The notes under the pieces are model-generated. The model had not been told where the DNA came from. It did no database searches and saw only the letters and a program-made list of their open reading frames with translations. Below, piece after piece: positions 1 to 9,195 of a DNA stretch of 64,000 nt. This stretch comes from Pseudoalteromonas piscicida. Lineage in GTDB: Bacteria > Pseudomonadota > Gammaproteobacteria > Enterobacterales > Alteromonadaceae. A program made the translations under genes and the position numbers. Each line of letters begins with the position of its first letter. Within the stretch, counting starts at the first letter, position 1. The DNA lies in contig NZ_CP011924.1 of assembly GCF_000238315.3 (NCBI RefSeq), forward strand, positions 846,501-910,500. Direction: 5' to 3'.

Positions 1-1004
1 GACAGTTAATAGAAGCAGAGCTTGTAGACGGACAAGTACAGCAGATCCGCTTTGAATATGCATTTGCACAGGTTATTGAGATTAAAAGAGTAGATGAACA
101 CTGGCATGCATCGCTAAGTGAGCTTGAAACCGTCACGCAAACAAAGCGCTTATCGACAAGCATAGATTCTAGCTTTTTTGTAGACGCCAGCAAAATCGGG
201 GTACCCAATGACATTATCAATCAAAGTATTGTGGCCTTATCTCACCTTGTCGATTTTCAAAGAGAAGTATATGCCGGCGATCAAATTGATTTTGTATTTC
301 AAGAACAGCAGCTTGTGGCAGCCAAAGAGTTACTCAAACAAATCTCCAAACCTATAGAATTACAACATGTTGCGCTACTTTCAGGAAAAGAAAAATACCG
401 CTTATACCGGTTTACAGATAATGGCGGAACGACCGCTTTTTACCACTCAGACGGTACCCTCGCGCAAAGCTTTCTAATGAAAACGCCCCTTAACGGTGCT
501 CGATTATCATCAAACTTCGGTAAACGTCATCACCCAGTATTGGGCTACACCCGAATGCACAAAGGGATCGATTTTGGTGCGCCTGTTGGTACGCCTATTA
601 TGGCTGCGGGCTCTGGAAAAGTACTCAAAGCTGGGTGGGGCGGCAGCTTTGGTAATCGCGTAGTGTTAGATCACGGTAAAGGCTATCAAACACTGTATGC
701 TCACTTAAATGGCTTTGCGAACGGCCTTAAGGCTGGGACGCGAGTAAAGCAAGGAGACGTGATTGGTTATCTTGGTAATACCGGCCTGTCGCAGGCGCGT
801 CACTTACATTATGAAGTGCATAAAGACGGAAAAGCCATCAATCCACTCACCCTAAAACAACCTAAAAACACCAAGCTGAGTGACACGCAATTTGATGAAT
901 TTAGCGCGCAGGTAGCGCAAATTACTACACTGCTCGATAGCGAAAATACAAAGCTTGCTCACCATGATGGACAGTCGGGCCGCATGGGTAACTCAGATGA
1001 CTAG
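1..1004 (+). CDS. M23 family metallopeptidase (5' end outside window)
   Basis: Peptidoglycan endopeptidase of the LytM/M23 class, probably periplasmic or envelope-bound like MepM/YebA. The frame is open from base 3 with no stop, so the gene begins before the window; the first internal start-like codon (GTG 231) lies inside a conserved domain and is not the real start. The C-terminal half carries the M23 zinc site: a His-rich GKRHHP segment, H-x(3)-D in HKGIDFG, and the HLHYEV motif, followed by the usual tail. The upstream part matches the OapA/MepM-type N-terminal domain in character. The stop overlaps the start of the DUF418 gene, so the two are probably co-transcribed. Family assignment is firm; the exact cleavage specificity is not visible. 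Confidence 0.9.
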   Translation, partial: QLIEAELVDGQVQQIRFEYAFAQVIEIKRVDEHWHASLSELETVTQTKRLSTSIDSSFFVDASKIGVPNDIINQSIVALSHLVDFQREVYAGDQIDFVFQEQQLVAAKELLKQISKPIELQHVALLSGKEKYRLYRFTDNGGTTAFYHSDGTLAQSFLMKTPLNGARLSSNFGKRHHPVLGYTRMHKGIDFGAPVGTPIMAAGSGKVLKAGWGGSFGNRVVLDHGKGYQTLYAHLNGFANGLKAGTRVKQGDVIGYLGNTGLSQARHLHYEVHKDGKAINPLTLKQPKNTKLSDTQFDEFSAQVAQITTLLDSENTKLAHHDGQSGRMGNSDD

Positions 1005-2220
1005 TGCTGAAAAAAATCGTATTAATAGCCTCGACTTTATTCGTGGGATAGCAATTCTATGTATTTTACTTATCAACATCGAAAGCTTTGCCTATCCCAA
1101 TCCATGGGGCAGTTACCAATATGGCTTTATGACGGATATAGACAGTGAGGTAAGGTACTGGGTTTATGTATTTGCTCAGGGCAAGTTTTACGGACTGCTG
1201 GCGATGTTATTTGGCGCAGGTCTCACCATTATTCTTCAAAAGCAGTCATTTGAATTTGCGATTAAATTAAGTGCGGCTAGGCTAGTGGCTTTATTTATAC
1301 TCGGCCTTGTTCATGCTTATTGTATTTGGAGTGGCGACATTCTCTATCACTATGCCGTGATAGGAATGATTGCCACCACCATCATATTACTTGGCACCCG
1401 AGCCATCAAAGTCAGCATAGTAATTTGTTTGGCGTTTATGTTAGTTGCAGGTTTTGGCAGAGCAGAGCGCACCATCGCCCAATACGATGCCTACCAAGCA
1501 GCACTCAATGTGGACGAAGCGTCTCGCACACGAGACCAGCAAAAAGCGATTAATCGGTGGCACAATAAAACCGAACCACGGACACCCACCCATCGTACTT
1601 TGGAAGAAACGCCAAGCTTAACTGAGTATTGGCAGGAAAACTTTGACAGCCCGCAAGTCCACAAAGGTAAGCTGTTTTATTCAAGTATTTTTTGGTCCAC
1701 GCTAATGATGATGCTGATAGGCTCGCAGCTGTTTCAATGGGGATTGTTCTCAAAGACTAAACTTAGCCCATTTGCGGTTGTGGCATTACTTTGCTTGATT
1801 GCAGTGTCGTGCTATGCCACTCAAGCTCGCTATTTTCATTGGCTGCAAAGTTCACATATCCCAGTGCTGTCTTACGTTAAACAAATGATCATCGTACTTA
1901 ACCGGGAGCTGCAAGCGATTGTTTACTTGGTTTTGTTATCTTTGCTATATAACCGTTGGTTGCATCGCTTCAAACCCCTGGAGGCGATAAATCAAGTGGG
2001 TCGATTTGCACTGAGCAATTACATTGGACAGTCACTGTTATTGGTGGTGATATTTTATGGCTTTGGATTACATAATACGCAAAGTCGCAGTGATCTCTTG
2101 CTCTTATGGTTTGTTATTATGCCAGTGCAGCTGTTGTTAAATGCGGCTTACGGGCGATTCTTTAAGGTGGGCCCCGTTGAACATGTATGGCGCAAACTAA
2201 CAATTAAGTTACATGCATAA
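997..2220 (+). CDS. DUF418 / YeiB-type membrane protein
   Basis: Polytopic inner-membrane protein of unknown function. The N-terminus has the family hallmark R-I-x(2)-LD-F-I-RGIAIL followed by a hydrophobic helix, then about eight to ten membrane segments, and the C-terminal DUF418 portion (helices around FALSNYIGQSLLLVVIFYGFG). The open frame reaches back to 955, but the ATG at 997 puts the N-terminus where the family normally starts and gives an 8-base overlap with the upstream peptidase stop, typical of translational coupling. A hydrophilic loop of about 80 residues sits in the middle. Related YeiB-type proteins have been suggested to be transporters or acyltransferase-like, without proof. 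Family call is confident, function is not. Confidence 0.85.
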   Translation: MTSAEKNRINSLDFIRGIAILCILLINIESFAYPNPWGSYQYGFMTDIDSEVRYWVYVFAQGKFYGLLAMLFGAGLTIILQKQSFEFAIKLSAARLVALFILGLVHAYCIWSGDILYHYAVIGMIATTIILLGTRAIKVSIVICLAFMLVAGFGRAERTIAQYDAYQAALNVDEASRTRDQQKAINRWHNKTEPRTPTHRTLEETPSLTEYWQENFDSPQVHKGKLFYSSIFWSTLMMMLIGSQLFQWGLFSKTKLSPFAVVALLCLIAVSCYATQARYFHWLQSSHIPVLSYVKQMIIVLNRELQAIVYLVLLSLLYNRWLHRFKPLEAINQVGRFALSNYIGQSLLLVVIFYGFGLHNTQSRSDLLLLWFVIMPVQLLLNAAYGRFFKVGPVEHVWRKLTIKLHA

Positions 2221-2225
2221 TCGAC

Positions 2226-2246
2226 TCGAATTTTTTACAAATTCGA
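2226..2246 (+). terminator. Hairpin after the DUF418 gene
   Basis: Eight-base arms TCGAATTT and AAATTCGA around a 5-base loop, starting 6 bases after the DUF418 stop. There is no long T tail on the plus strand, so a terminator role is plausible but not certain. Confidence 0.4.
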
Positions 2247-2308
2247 ACTTCATACCTAAGCTAATTTTGACCTAATATTGAAGTCGACACGTTAGCTTGA
2301 GGTAAGGT

Positions 2309-2893
2309 ATGGAAATAGAAATAACACAAGGATGGGACATTGAGTATGCGCAAGCGGCTGCTGAGCTTTATGTTGACGCGTTTGGTAGCAAATTCAAAGC
2401 AGCAGTGCCGGCTCGCAATAAGCTGATCACTATTATTGCGAAGAGCTTCATCTCAGAATACTCTTTTGCTGCCTTTGCAAACGGTAAGTTAGTGGGGGTT
2501 GCGGGCTTTCAATATGGCAAAAGCGGTTTTACATCGAATATGGGCTTTACTGGACTCATTGACGAATTAGGCTTGCTAGGCGGGGTTAAAGCCGCAGCGG
2601 TGTTTACCCTATTTGAGCGAAAGCCTGCGCCCAATGAAGTGGTGATGGACGGCATTGCTGTTGCAGAATCGGTTAGAGGACAAGGTGTTGGTACTGCGCT
2701 TTTAGTGGCACTGCAGCGCTATACCAAACAAAGCGGGTTTCACGCTTTACGACTTGATGTCATTGACTCTAACCCTCAAGCAAAAAAGCTTTATATGAGA
2801 ATGGGCTTTGTTGCCTCCCATCATGAAGATTTTTCTTATCTCAATTGGTTAATCGGTTTTAGCGGGGCAACAACGATGTTGTGGCGTCCATAA
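2309..2893 (+). CDS. GNAT family N-acetyltransferase
   Basis: Predicted acetyl-CoA-dependent N-acetyltransferase of 194 residues; substrate unknown. The acetyl-CoA binding motif A is visible as V-x-x-SVRGQGVGTALLVAL (around residues 118-133), followed by the motif-B-like stretch LDVIDSNPQAKKLYMRMGF. GAGGTAAGG just before the ATG is a usable ribosome site. It stands alone between a hairpin and a methyltransferase gene with its own upstream gap, so it is probably monocistronic. Family call is secure. Confidence 0.88.
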   Translation: MEIEITQGWDIEYAQAAAELYVDAFGSKFKAAVPARNKLITIIAKSFISEYSFAAFANGKLVGVAGFQYGKSGFTSNMGFTGLIDELGLLGGVKAAAVFTLFERKPAPNEVVMDGIAVAESVRGQGVGTALLVALQRYTKQSGFHALRLDVIDSNPQAKKLYMRMGFVASHHEDFSYLNWLIGFSGATTMLWRP

Positions 2894-3009
2894 GACCGGT
2901 TTCCTTTGCTGCAAAAAATAAACGTGAAAGATAAGCAGACCTTAGGCATTTGCTTTTGCTATGAAGTAACAAGTAAAATGCCGAACTTTACGCATAACCA
3001 GACACCGAC

Positions 3010-3942
3010 ATGACAGCAATAAACCCTGTATCGACCCTCCTTAATCATTTGCAAACCCAAGCCGTACCAAACGAGCTTAGACGTCTATTTCATGGACGTG
3101 GTCGTTGCTATGAAGGGCTTGAACAAATCACAGTAGATTGGTTACAAGGTCAGCTTTTAGTCTCTTTATTCAAGGAGCACGACGTTGACTTGATAGCGTC
3201 GTTAAAGCAGGCATTATTATCGCTTGTGGAGACCGAAGCATTTAACGGAAAACTCTCTGCTATTTTGCTGCAACATCGTTATTTGCCTGACTCAGATCTT
3301 GAGGTTTTGTATGGTGAATTAACCGCTATGCCTATCGTTGAAGAAAATGGACTTAAATATGGCTTAAAGCTTGGCGTAAAGCAGAACATGGGACTGTTTT
3401 TAGATATGCGTTTGGGTCGTGAGTTTGTTAAAGCTCAGTCTGCGGGGGCTCGGGTACTTAATCTGTTTTCTTATACTTGTGGGTTTTCCGTCGCGGCGAT
3501 TGCGGGCGGTGCTGCCCATGTTGTGAATCTAGATATGGCAAAAGCGGCGCTCAAGCAAGGCCGAGTCAACCACCAACTCAATGAACACGACCTCAGCAAG
3601 GTGTCTTTTTTAGGCCATGATTTGTTTAAATCTTGGGGAAAAGTACGTAAATATGGGCCGTACGACCTAATCGTAATTGATCCGCCAAGCTTTCAAAAAG
3701 GCAGCTTTGCACTGACCAAAGACTATCAACGTATTTTAAGAAAGCTTCCTGAGTTACTTACGCCAAATGCCCAAGTGTTGGCGTGTGTGAATTCTCCCGA
3801 TGTTTCAAGTCAATTCCTCATTGATGAAATGACCAGAGAGGCACCAGCGCTTACGTTTGTTGAACGTTTGCAAAACCCACCTGAATTTAAAGACATTGAT
3901 GAGCAAAGCAGCCTCAAGTGTTTACGGTTTAAAGCAAGTTAA
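3010..3942 (+). CDS. Class I SAM-dependent methyltransferase, RlmI/RlmK-like
   Basis: Rossmann-fold methyltransferase of 310 residues resembling 23S rRNA methyltransferases of the RlmI/RlmK-L group. Visible features are the family block GLFLDMRLGREFV, the SAM motif I LNLFSYTCGFSVAA, the acidic end of strand 2 in NLDMAKAAL, and the catalytic-region motif LIVIDPPSFQKG. It is shorter than E. coli RlmI (about 396 aa) and lacks an obvious N-terminal PUA domain, so it should not be called RlmI outright. The target is most likely RNA. It is followed by a stable hairpin, suggesting a single-gene transcript. Confidence 0.85.
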   Translation: MTAINPVSTLLNHLQTQAVPNELRRLFHGRGRCYEGLEQITVDWLQGQLLVSLFKEHDVDLIASLKQALLSLVETEAFNGKLSAILLQHRYLPDSDLEVLYGELTAMPIVEENGLKYGLKLGVKQNMGLFLDMRLGREFVKAQSAGARVLNLFSYTCGFSVAAIAGGAAHVVNLDMAKAALKQGRVNHQLNEHDLSKVSFLGHDLFKSWGKVRKYGPYDLIVIDPPSFQKGSFALTKDYQRILRKLPELLTPNAQVLACVNSPDVSSQFLIDEMTREAPALTFVERLQNPPEFKDIDEQSSLKCLRFKAS

Positions 3943-3954
3943 TCTATTTTTTAG

Positions 3955-3977
3955 CACTTTTACTGGATGTAAAAGTG
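3955..3977 (+). terminator. Hairpin after methyltransferase gene
   Basis: Perfect 9-bp stem (CACTTTTAC / GTAAAAGTG) with a 5-base loop, 13 bases after the methyltransferase stop. No T tract follows, so this is a possible terminator or 3'-end stabiliser. The rest of the 144-base gap to the kinase gene shows no coding potential. Confidence 0.4.
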
Positions 3978-4092
3978 TGGACTAATACAGATAACCATTT
4001 AGTATTGAAAAGCGACCATTCAGCAATATCCAGAGTGCTTTTCGACGTTAAATGCGTACCATGAACGTATTCAGTCACTATTTGTATTGATT

Positions 4093-5115
4093 ATGGTCAA
4101 TCTCACATTGCAGCGAAATGAACAATTCGCAATTTTAGCCATCGTTGCCGCAATAAGTTTTGCTATCAGTCTTACCGATTGGGTGCAGCGGGGCATGTTG
4201 TTGTCGGCAAATATCGCGCTTTCTTCTCTTTTGGCGGTTGTGTTCCTCTACTGGTTACCTATGGTGATAAGTTACGTACTCATCATCCGTTTCAAGATAG
4301 GCAATTGGCCGCTGCAATATATCGGCTTTTACGGACTGATGGTAATGGGCTGTTTATGTTGGGGTGTACTCAGAAGTGGAATGTTAAATACCCATGCATT
4401 TTCACTGTTTGAGGCGCTAACCATCGCACTGCCTTGGTCTAGCGGTATTTTTGTGGTGATTAAGTTCTACCTTTCCCAAAAGTTGTTAAAACAAGAAAAA
4501 CAGCTTCGCCAACTTGCTGAAATTAAGTTATTACACAGTCAGTTAAACCCGCATTTTATGTTCAACAGCCTCAACACAATTGCAGCCTTTGTACCAAATC
4601 AACCAGAAGCAGCACGGTCTTTGGTTCATAATCTCGCTGCGGTATTAAGATATTCATTAACGCATTCTGTGACAAGCGGAAAAATACCGAGCAAAGTGTC
4701 CGTTGCTGATGAGCTAATTGCACTAAATCAATGGTGCGAGATAGAGCAAAGCCGGTTTGGGGATGCGCTTATCATCGACTTTGATATCGACGATGCATTA
4801 TTGAGCGAAGTAATACCGCCAATGATTTTACAGCCGCTTTTGGAAAATGCAGTAAAACATGGCAACAGTAGGCCGCTTCACATTGATGTATTAATCAAAA
4901 AGTTAGCGAACCAGTTAGTGTTTAAAATCAGTGACAACGGGGTGGGCTTTAAGGAGCGGGACATATTGAGTTCGTCAGATGCGGGACTCGGTCTTTCGAT
5001 CACGCGCTCACGGTTAAAGTTAGAAGAAAATGCTGAACTTAGGCTTGGTAACGACATGCACACAGGTGGTGCGGTTGTCAGCTTTTCACTCACACGAGGA
5101 GCAAAGGAATGTTGA
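4093..5115 (+). CDS. LytS-type sensor histidine kinase
   Basis: Membrane sensor kinase of the LytS/AlgZ (His_kinase, PF06580-like) class. Residues 1-130 form about four hydrophobic helices with no periplasmic domain of note, so sensing may be within the membrane. A short coiled linker (KLLKQEKQLRQLAEIKLLH) leads to the phosphoacceptor motif LNPHFMFNSLNTI (His about 154) and to a HATPase domain with LLENAVKHG (N box), DNGVGF and GLGLSITRSRL (G boxes). The frame opens with a TTG at 4087, but the ATG at 4093 is the simpler start. It overlaps the response-regulator gene by 7 bases, so the two form one operon. Confidence 0.88.
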   Translation: MVNLTLQRNEQFAILAIVAAISFAISLTDWVQRGMLLSANIALSSLLAVVFLYWLPMVISYVLIIRFKIGNWPLQYIGFYGLMVMGCLCWGVLRSGMLNTHAFSLFEALTIALPWSSGIFVVIKFYLSQKLLKQEKQLRQLAEIKLLHSQLNPHFMFNSLNTIAAFVPNQPEAARSLVHNLAAVLRYSLTHSVTSGKIPSKVSVADELIALNQWCEIEQSRFGDALIIDFDIDDALLSEVIPPMILQPLLENAVKHGNSRPLHIDVLIKKLANQLVFKISDNGVGFKERDILSSSDAGLGLSITRSRLKLEENAELRLGNDMHTGGAVVSFSLTRGAKEC

Positions 5116-5819
5116 ACACTGCTATTGTGGAAGATGAGCAACCAGCCATTGATAAATTAACGGAACAACTTAGCCAGATCACCAAGTACAATCTGGTACT
5201 GACTTGTAACACGCCATTAGTATTTCTTGATACATATCGAGAACTTGCGATAGATATTGTCTTTGTCGATATTAACTTGCCAGAATGCAATGGTGTTACT
5301 CTGGTCGAGAAACTTCAAGGGGCGGGGTTTTCAGGTGCGATAATTTTTACCACGGCCTACAGTGAGTTTGCGGTTGAGGCTTTTACGCTCGGCGCGGTTG
5401 ATTATTTGCTCAAACCGTATAGTACTGAACGCTTAGCCCTAGCGTTATCAAGAGTCAATCGTGTTATCGCGACAGGATTCGCCGCTACTTTAACGAGTAA
5501 GGTGGCGGGGAAAACCTCACTAATTGATGTCAGCAGTATCGAACTTATCAAGCTAGAATACGGTCAAGCCATTGCGTTTAGTAATGGACAACAATATCCC
5601 ATTGATGGCTCCCTTGAGGAGATCCAACAGCAATTGCCAACACATTTCTTAAGAGTTCACCGTAATGCCATTGTAAACCAAAGCGCGATAACTGCGTTTG
5701 AACGCTGGGTTACAGGGGGTTACCTTGTCAAGTTGCGAGATAGCAATTTACAAGTTGTGACCAGCCGGGGCGGTGCAAAACTACTCAAACAACAACTGAG
5801 CAACATAGGGCTCAGCTAA
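5109..5819 (+). CDS. LytTR-family response regulator
   Basis: DNA-binding response regulator, partner of the overlapping LytS-type kinase. The receiver domain (1-120) has the acidic pocket EDE near the N-terminus, phosphoacceptor Asp54 in FVDINLPE, the T-A pair in FTTAYS, and the conserved Lys in YLLKPYS. The C-terminal LytTR domain (about 135-232) shows the typical IELIKLEYGQAIAF and FLRVHRNAIVN blocks, which bind DNA through beta strands rather than a helix-turn-helix. The next gene begins 18 bases downstream and may be in the same operon. Confidence 0.9.
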   Translation: MLNTAIVEDEQPAIDKLTEQLSQITKYNLVLTCNTPLVFLDTYRELAIDIVFVDINLPECNGVTLVEKLQGAGFSGAIIFTTAYSEFAVEAFTLGAVDYLLKPYSTERLALALSRVNRVIATGFAATLTSKVAGKTSLIDVSSIELIKLEYGQAIAFSNGQQYPIDGSLEEIQQQLPTHFLRVHRNAIVNQSAITAFERWVTGGYLVKLRDSNLQVVTSRGGAKLLKQQLSNIGLS

Positions 5820-5837
5820 CTCAAAAAAGGTAATAAA

Positions 5838-6692
5838 ATGATGAAAACTATAATGCCATTTTCTTTGGTAGGGCTTCTTGCGGCCTGTTCAAACACGACT
5901 ATACCAGATGTTAAACGTCAGTTTATCGATGATGGTCAGACTCATCCATTGGTTGTGGTGTTAGGTGGCAGCGAAGGGGGGAATACACTCGCTAATCCTC
6001 AGTGGAAACCATTTTTAGATGGATTTAATGATATTGGTGTCTCAGTAGCGGCACTTGGTTATTATGGCACTGAAAATACATCGAGCAGTGCAGCTGAATT
6101 ATCTTTGAATGATATAGCCAAACGGATAAAAGCATTGAGTGCAGATCCAAAGATAAACCCAAATTGCGTAGCGGTGTATGGTTTTTCTAAAGGAGCGGAG
6201 CTTGCGTTATTACTCGGTGCGCACTTTGATGAGATAAACCATGTAGTGTCCGTTATGCCTAGTCACGTAAGCTGGAATGCTGTTAAGACCTTGTCTTCTC
6301 GCTCGAGCTGGACGCTTAGCGGCAATGCTCTGGACTACATTGATGCACCCCTGTTGTCATGGAAAATGCAAAAAGGGAACGTAACGGGAGAGTTTACACC
6401 TGCCTTTGAGGCTGCATTGGCAGAGGCAACGCCTGAAGCAATTGCAGCCGCTCGCATCCCGGTTGAAAACACCAATGGGCCAGTGTTGCTGGTTTCTGCC
6501 AAACATGATGAAATTTGGCCATCGTACAAAATGGCCGGATATATTGAAGCTGATTTACGCGAAGCTAGTTTTTCTCATCCATTTAAACATATCGCACTTA
6601 ACTCGGGTCACTACAGCTTTAACAAAAAAGTGCAAACTGAGGTAAATCAATTTTTAAGCGAAACCTTGGTAGCACGTTGCACGAATAAATAG
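5838..6692 (+). CDS. Lipoprotein alpha/beta hydrolase, BAAT-C/dienelactone hydrolase-like
   Basis: Predicted lipoprotein: a short hydrophobic signal ends in a lipobox (LLAAC, Cys17). The mature part is an alpha/beta hydrolase resembling the acyl-CoA thioesterase/BAAT C-terminal domain: an N-terminal VVLGGSEGG oxyanion-type loop, nucleophile elbow GFSKG (Ser117), a late Asp in SAKHDEIWPS and a catalytic-type His in NSGHYSF. That makes a plausible Ser-Asp-His triad. A perfect AAAAAGG ribosome site precedes the ATG, and it lies 18 bases after the LytTR regulator, so it may be co-expressed or a target of that system. Substrate unknown. Confidence 0.75.
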   Translation: MMKTIMPFSLVGLLAACSNTTIPDVKRQFIDDGQTHPLVVVLGGSEGGNTLANPQWKPFLDGFNDIGVSVAALGYYGTENTSSSAAELSLNDIAKRIKALSADPKINPNCVAVYGFSKGAELALLLGAHFDEINHVVSVMPSHVSWNAVKTLSSRSSWTLSGNALDYIDAPLLSWKMQKGNVTGEFTPAFEAALAEATPEAIAAARIPVENTNGPVLLVSAKHDEIWPSYKMAGYIEADLREASFSHPFKHIALNSGHYSFNKKVQTEVNQFLSETLVARCTNK

Positions 6693-6735
6693 TAATAAAT
6701 TCACCTTGCTTTTGTATTGCTGGTCGTTGAAAAAT

Positions 6736-7500
6736 TTACCGAGCTGCAGGTAACGTTGTGTCTGCAGCTTTTAGTCGCTTTGTGTATTTCGCCGGTGTGA
6801 TCTGAAAGATAGTTTTAAACTCGCGAATAAGATGAGATTGATCAGCGTAGCCGCAATCTAGCGCGAGTTGAGCGATGTTTATGTCAGGCGTTTCTCTCAG
6901 TTTTTGTTTAGCCAATCGAACTCGATAAATGCGAGCTAAATGTTTAGGGGTGATCCCACAATGTGTTTTAACTTGTCTCTCTAATTGCCGTTTTCCGATC
7001 GGAGTTTGAGCATATGCTTGCTTTAAAGAGGTCATTGAAACAATATGCTCAAGGAGTATTTGGGTATGTAGGATAGAATTCTGTCGAGGAATTGGCATAT
7101 TCAATATCGGCTCTAGAAGTCGAAGTAATGCTGTCAGGTTGGCACTAGTTTGCAGCGTGTTCAACAAGGGCAATATATTATTGGGATTTGCTATAGGGTG
7201 TTGCAGCGTTTTCAGAAATGCCAGTCCCGCGGGTTTAAAGCGGATCCCGAAAAAACATGCCTGTTCAGAATAGTTGACTTTGCTAGACTGAATGGCAATT
7301 GGTTGCAGATAAAAGGGGGCTGTGAGCGGATTGTCATTGAAGCTAACGAGTCCACGAAGAGGGAAAATAAATCCAGTTGCCCCGTCGCTTGGAAGCCAAG
7401 TTTCTCCGCGCTTATGTGATTGTGCAAACCAGATAGCTTGCACATAGTTAGCGATTTCACCTGTTGGGTTTATTAATTCAAGCGTTAGTTCTGTGCTCAT
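6736..7500 (-). CDS. AraC family transcriptional regulator (DUF6597-type N-terminus)
   Basis: DNA-binding regulator of 254 residues. The N-terminal 120 residues resemble the DUF6597 cupin-like sensor domain (start ELINPTGEIANYVQAIWF, then WLPSDGATGFIFPL). The C-terminal 100 residues carry the two AraC helix-turn-helix motifs: TPIGKRQLERQVKTHCGITPKHLARIYR is the first, and INIAQLALDCGYADQSHLIREFK the second. Its start overlaps the end of the AhpD-like gene by 23 bases, so the two are translated from one message and the regulator may control that operon or the divergent dioxygenase gene. Confidence 0.85.
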   Translation of the reverse strand: MSTELTLELINPTGEIANYVQAIWFAQSHKRGETWLPSDGATGFIFPLRGLVSFNDNPLTAPFYLQPIAIQSSKVNYSEQACFFGIRFKPAGLAFLKTLQHPIANPNNILPLLNTLQTSANLTALLRLLEPILNMPIPRQNSILHTQILLEHIVSMTSLKQAYAQTPIGKRQLERQVKTHCGITPKHLARIYRVRLAKQKLRETPDINIAQLALDCGYADQSHLIREFKTIFQITPAKYTKRLKAADTTLPAAR

Positions 7501-7939
7501 TGAACTCTACATTTGGCTTAAACATTTTCACGATCCGATTCCAGCTGTTGATGGCATTAATAGCGATAGTTAACGTGGTCAATTCTTTATCATCAAATTC
7601 TACATTGAGTGTTTGATAAAAAGCATCATCAATCACTTGTGCGTTTGTCAGCTTTTCACAAAGCGCTAATGCCAGTTTTTCTTTATTGGTATATAACGGC
7701 ATGTCTTGCCATGCACTTAATCCAATAATTCGATTAGTGGTTTCACCATACTCTAGTGCCTGTTTAGTATGCATTGCAATACAAAAAGCGCATTGATTGA
7801 TTTGTGATGCTCTAAGTTTAACAAGCTCCCAGATTGTGATTCCAAAAGTTGCGTGGGCTTGCTGTTTTAATAATTCCTCTTGTCCCAATAAGTGCTGAAT
7901 AAGTTCAGGTGCCTGATTGAAGTAGTCTGCTCTTTTCAT
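7478..7939 (-). CDS. Carboxymuconolactone decarboxylase / AhpD-like protein
   Basis: Small all-helical AhpD/CMD-family protein of 153 residues, likely a peroxidase- or thiol-dependent redox protein. The signature is clear: E38 in IWELVKLRAS, then CAFC (Cys50 and Cys53) and His57, the AhpD proton-relay arrangement. The open frame continues upstream to 8044, but the ATG at 7939 is preceded by GAGGA nine bases upstream and gives the normal family length. First gene of a two-gene operon with the AraC regulator, divergent from the PhyH-type gene. Confidence 0.85.
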   Translation of the reverse strand: MKRADYFNQAPELIQHLLGQEELLKQQAHATFGITIWELVKLRASQINQCAFCIAMHTKQALEYGETTNRIIGLSAWQDMPLYTNKEKLALALCEKLTNAQVIDDAFYQTLNVEFDDKELTTLTIAINAINSWNRIVKMFKPNVEFNEHRTNA

Positions 7940-7996
7940 TTCTGGATCCTCATGTTTAGTGATACGTATAGTGTAATGAGGTGTAAGCGGTAAAAA

Positions 7997-8024
7997 TTGA
8001 AAAAAAACGTCTTTGTAATAAAAT
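7997..8024 (+). promoter_or_regulatory. Putative sigma70 promoter for the PhyH-type gene
   Basis: TTGAAA (-35) and TAAAAT (-10) separated by 16 bases, in the 133-base divergent gap between the AhpD-like gene and the dioxygenase gene. Downstream, at 8061, a four-codon reading frame (ATG GTT GGA AAA TAA) ends so that its stop overlaps the ATG at 8073, which may be a tiny translationally coupled leader. Confidence 0.4.
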
Positions 8025-8072
8025 TTTAAGGAGGGAACACACAACTCTACTTTAAAGGATGGTTGGAAAATA

Positions 8073-9080
8073 ATGTGCGATGTAAACCTTGCTCTAGCGC
8101 TTTATCATTTATCCATACTCAAAAAAATCTGGCTTCAAGCCAACAACACTTTCACAAATAGACAGCAGCAAGGAGAGTCTGTCGAGTTCGAATTATATAA
8201 AGCGACTTTTGACATACTTGGGCTAAGTCAATCTCAAGCACATCAGCTACAGTTTCAATATGCTCATGATTACGATAGTTTTATTGATGCAATAGTAACA
8301 ATTGCTCAGCCAAGTAGTGAAAAAATAGCACTGCTAAAACATGTCACCTGCCAGATGCCTTGTCCCGACAGTTATCAAGAAAAAATAGCTGCTGTTCAGA
8401 ATATGCCGAATGTACTCACTGAGGACGACCTGAAATGCTGGCGGGACAACGGTTATGTCATCGTTAAAAATGCAGTGAGTGTTGAAGGCTGTGCCAAAGC
8501 GAGAAACGCGATCCTAGACTATTTAGAAATAGAGCTAGCGGATCCAAAGACTTGGTATAAAGTTAACCAAGAAAAAATGAGTCGCAGTATGGTGCATTTG
8601 GTTCAACATAAAGCATTGGAAGATAATCGTAACTCGATGAGAATTCATAAGGCCTTTAGCCAGTTATGGCAAAGCGAACGATTGATCGTTTCAACCGACC
8701 GGTGTGGGTTCAACCCGCCTGAAACAGCGCAATCTAGTTTTCAAGGTCCTGATCTACATTGGGATTTAGATTTCTCTAAGCAACTCAAGTTTGGCACGCA
8801 AGGGATTTTGTATCTATCAGACACTGAAGAAAAACAGGGTGCAACAACGGTTGTGCCAGGATTTCATACAAAGCTAGAGTCATGGCTTGCAACTGCCCCG
8901 TGGGATCCATGTATACCAAACACCGAGTACTTACATCAACTGGGTTCCAAAGCAATTGCAGCCAATGCAGGAGATATGGTGATTTGGCATCAATTTTTAC
9001 CCCATGGTGGCAGTGTGAATAAAGCAAACGCACCTCGCATAGTGCAGTATATTAATATGAATCCATTCCCAGAGGTTTAG
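8073..9080 (+). CDS. Phytanoyl-CoA dioxygenase (PhyH) family protein
   Basis: Fe(II)/2-oxoglutarate-dependent dioxygenase of the PhyH class, 335 residues. The iron triad is visible: His229 and Asp231 in HWD, and a distal His around 311 in LPHGGS; an Arg eleven residues later (PRIVQYI) would bind 2-oxoglutarate. The catalytic domain begins near residue 120 (LTEDDLKCWRDNGYVIVKNAV). The first 110 residues are helical and not recognised. It stands divergent from an AhpD/AraC operon, which may include its regulator. Substrate cannot be told from sequence. Confidence 0.85.
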   Translation: MCDVNLALALYHLSILKKIWLQANNTFTNRQQQGESVEFELYKATFDILGLSQSQAHQLQFQYAHDYDSFIDAIVTIAQPSSEKIALLKHVTCQMPCPDSYQEKIAAVQNMPNVLTEDDLKCWRDNGYVIVKNAVSVEGCAKARNAILDYLEIELADPKTWYKVNQEKMSRSMVHLVQHKALEDNRNSMRIHKAFSQLWQSERLIVSTDRCGFNPPETAQSSFQGPDLHWDLDFSKQLKFGTQGILYLSDTEEKQGATTVVPGFHTKLESWLATAPWDPCIPNTEYLHQLGSKAIAANAGDMVIWHQFLPHGGSVNKANAPRIVQYINMNPFPEV

Positions 9081-9195
9081 CGGATGAAAAAATCTAAATT
9101 TGGTTAAATTTTGTCTTAACTTGACGGCGAGCAAACAGTAGTATGATTGTGAAGTTTGGGAGAATATAGCAACTCACCACAAGGAAAAGCCGTCG

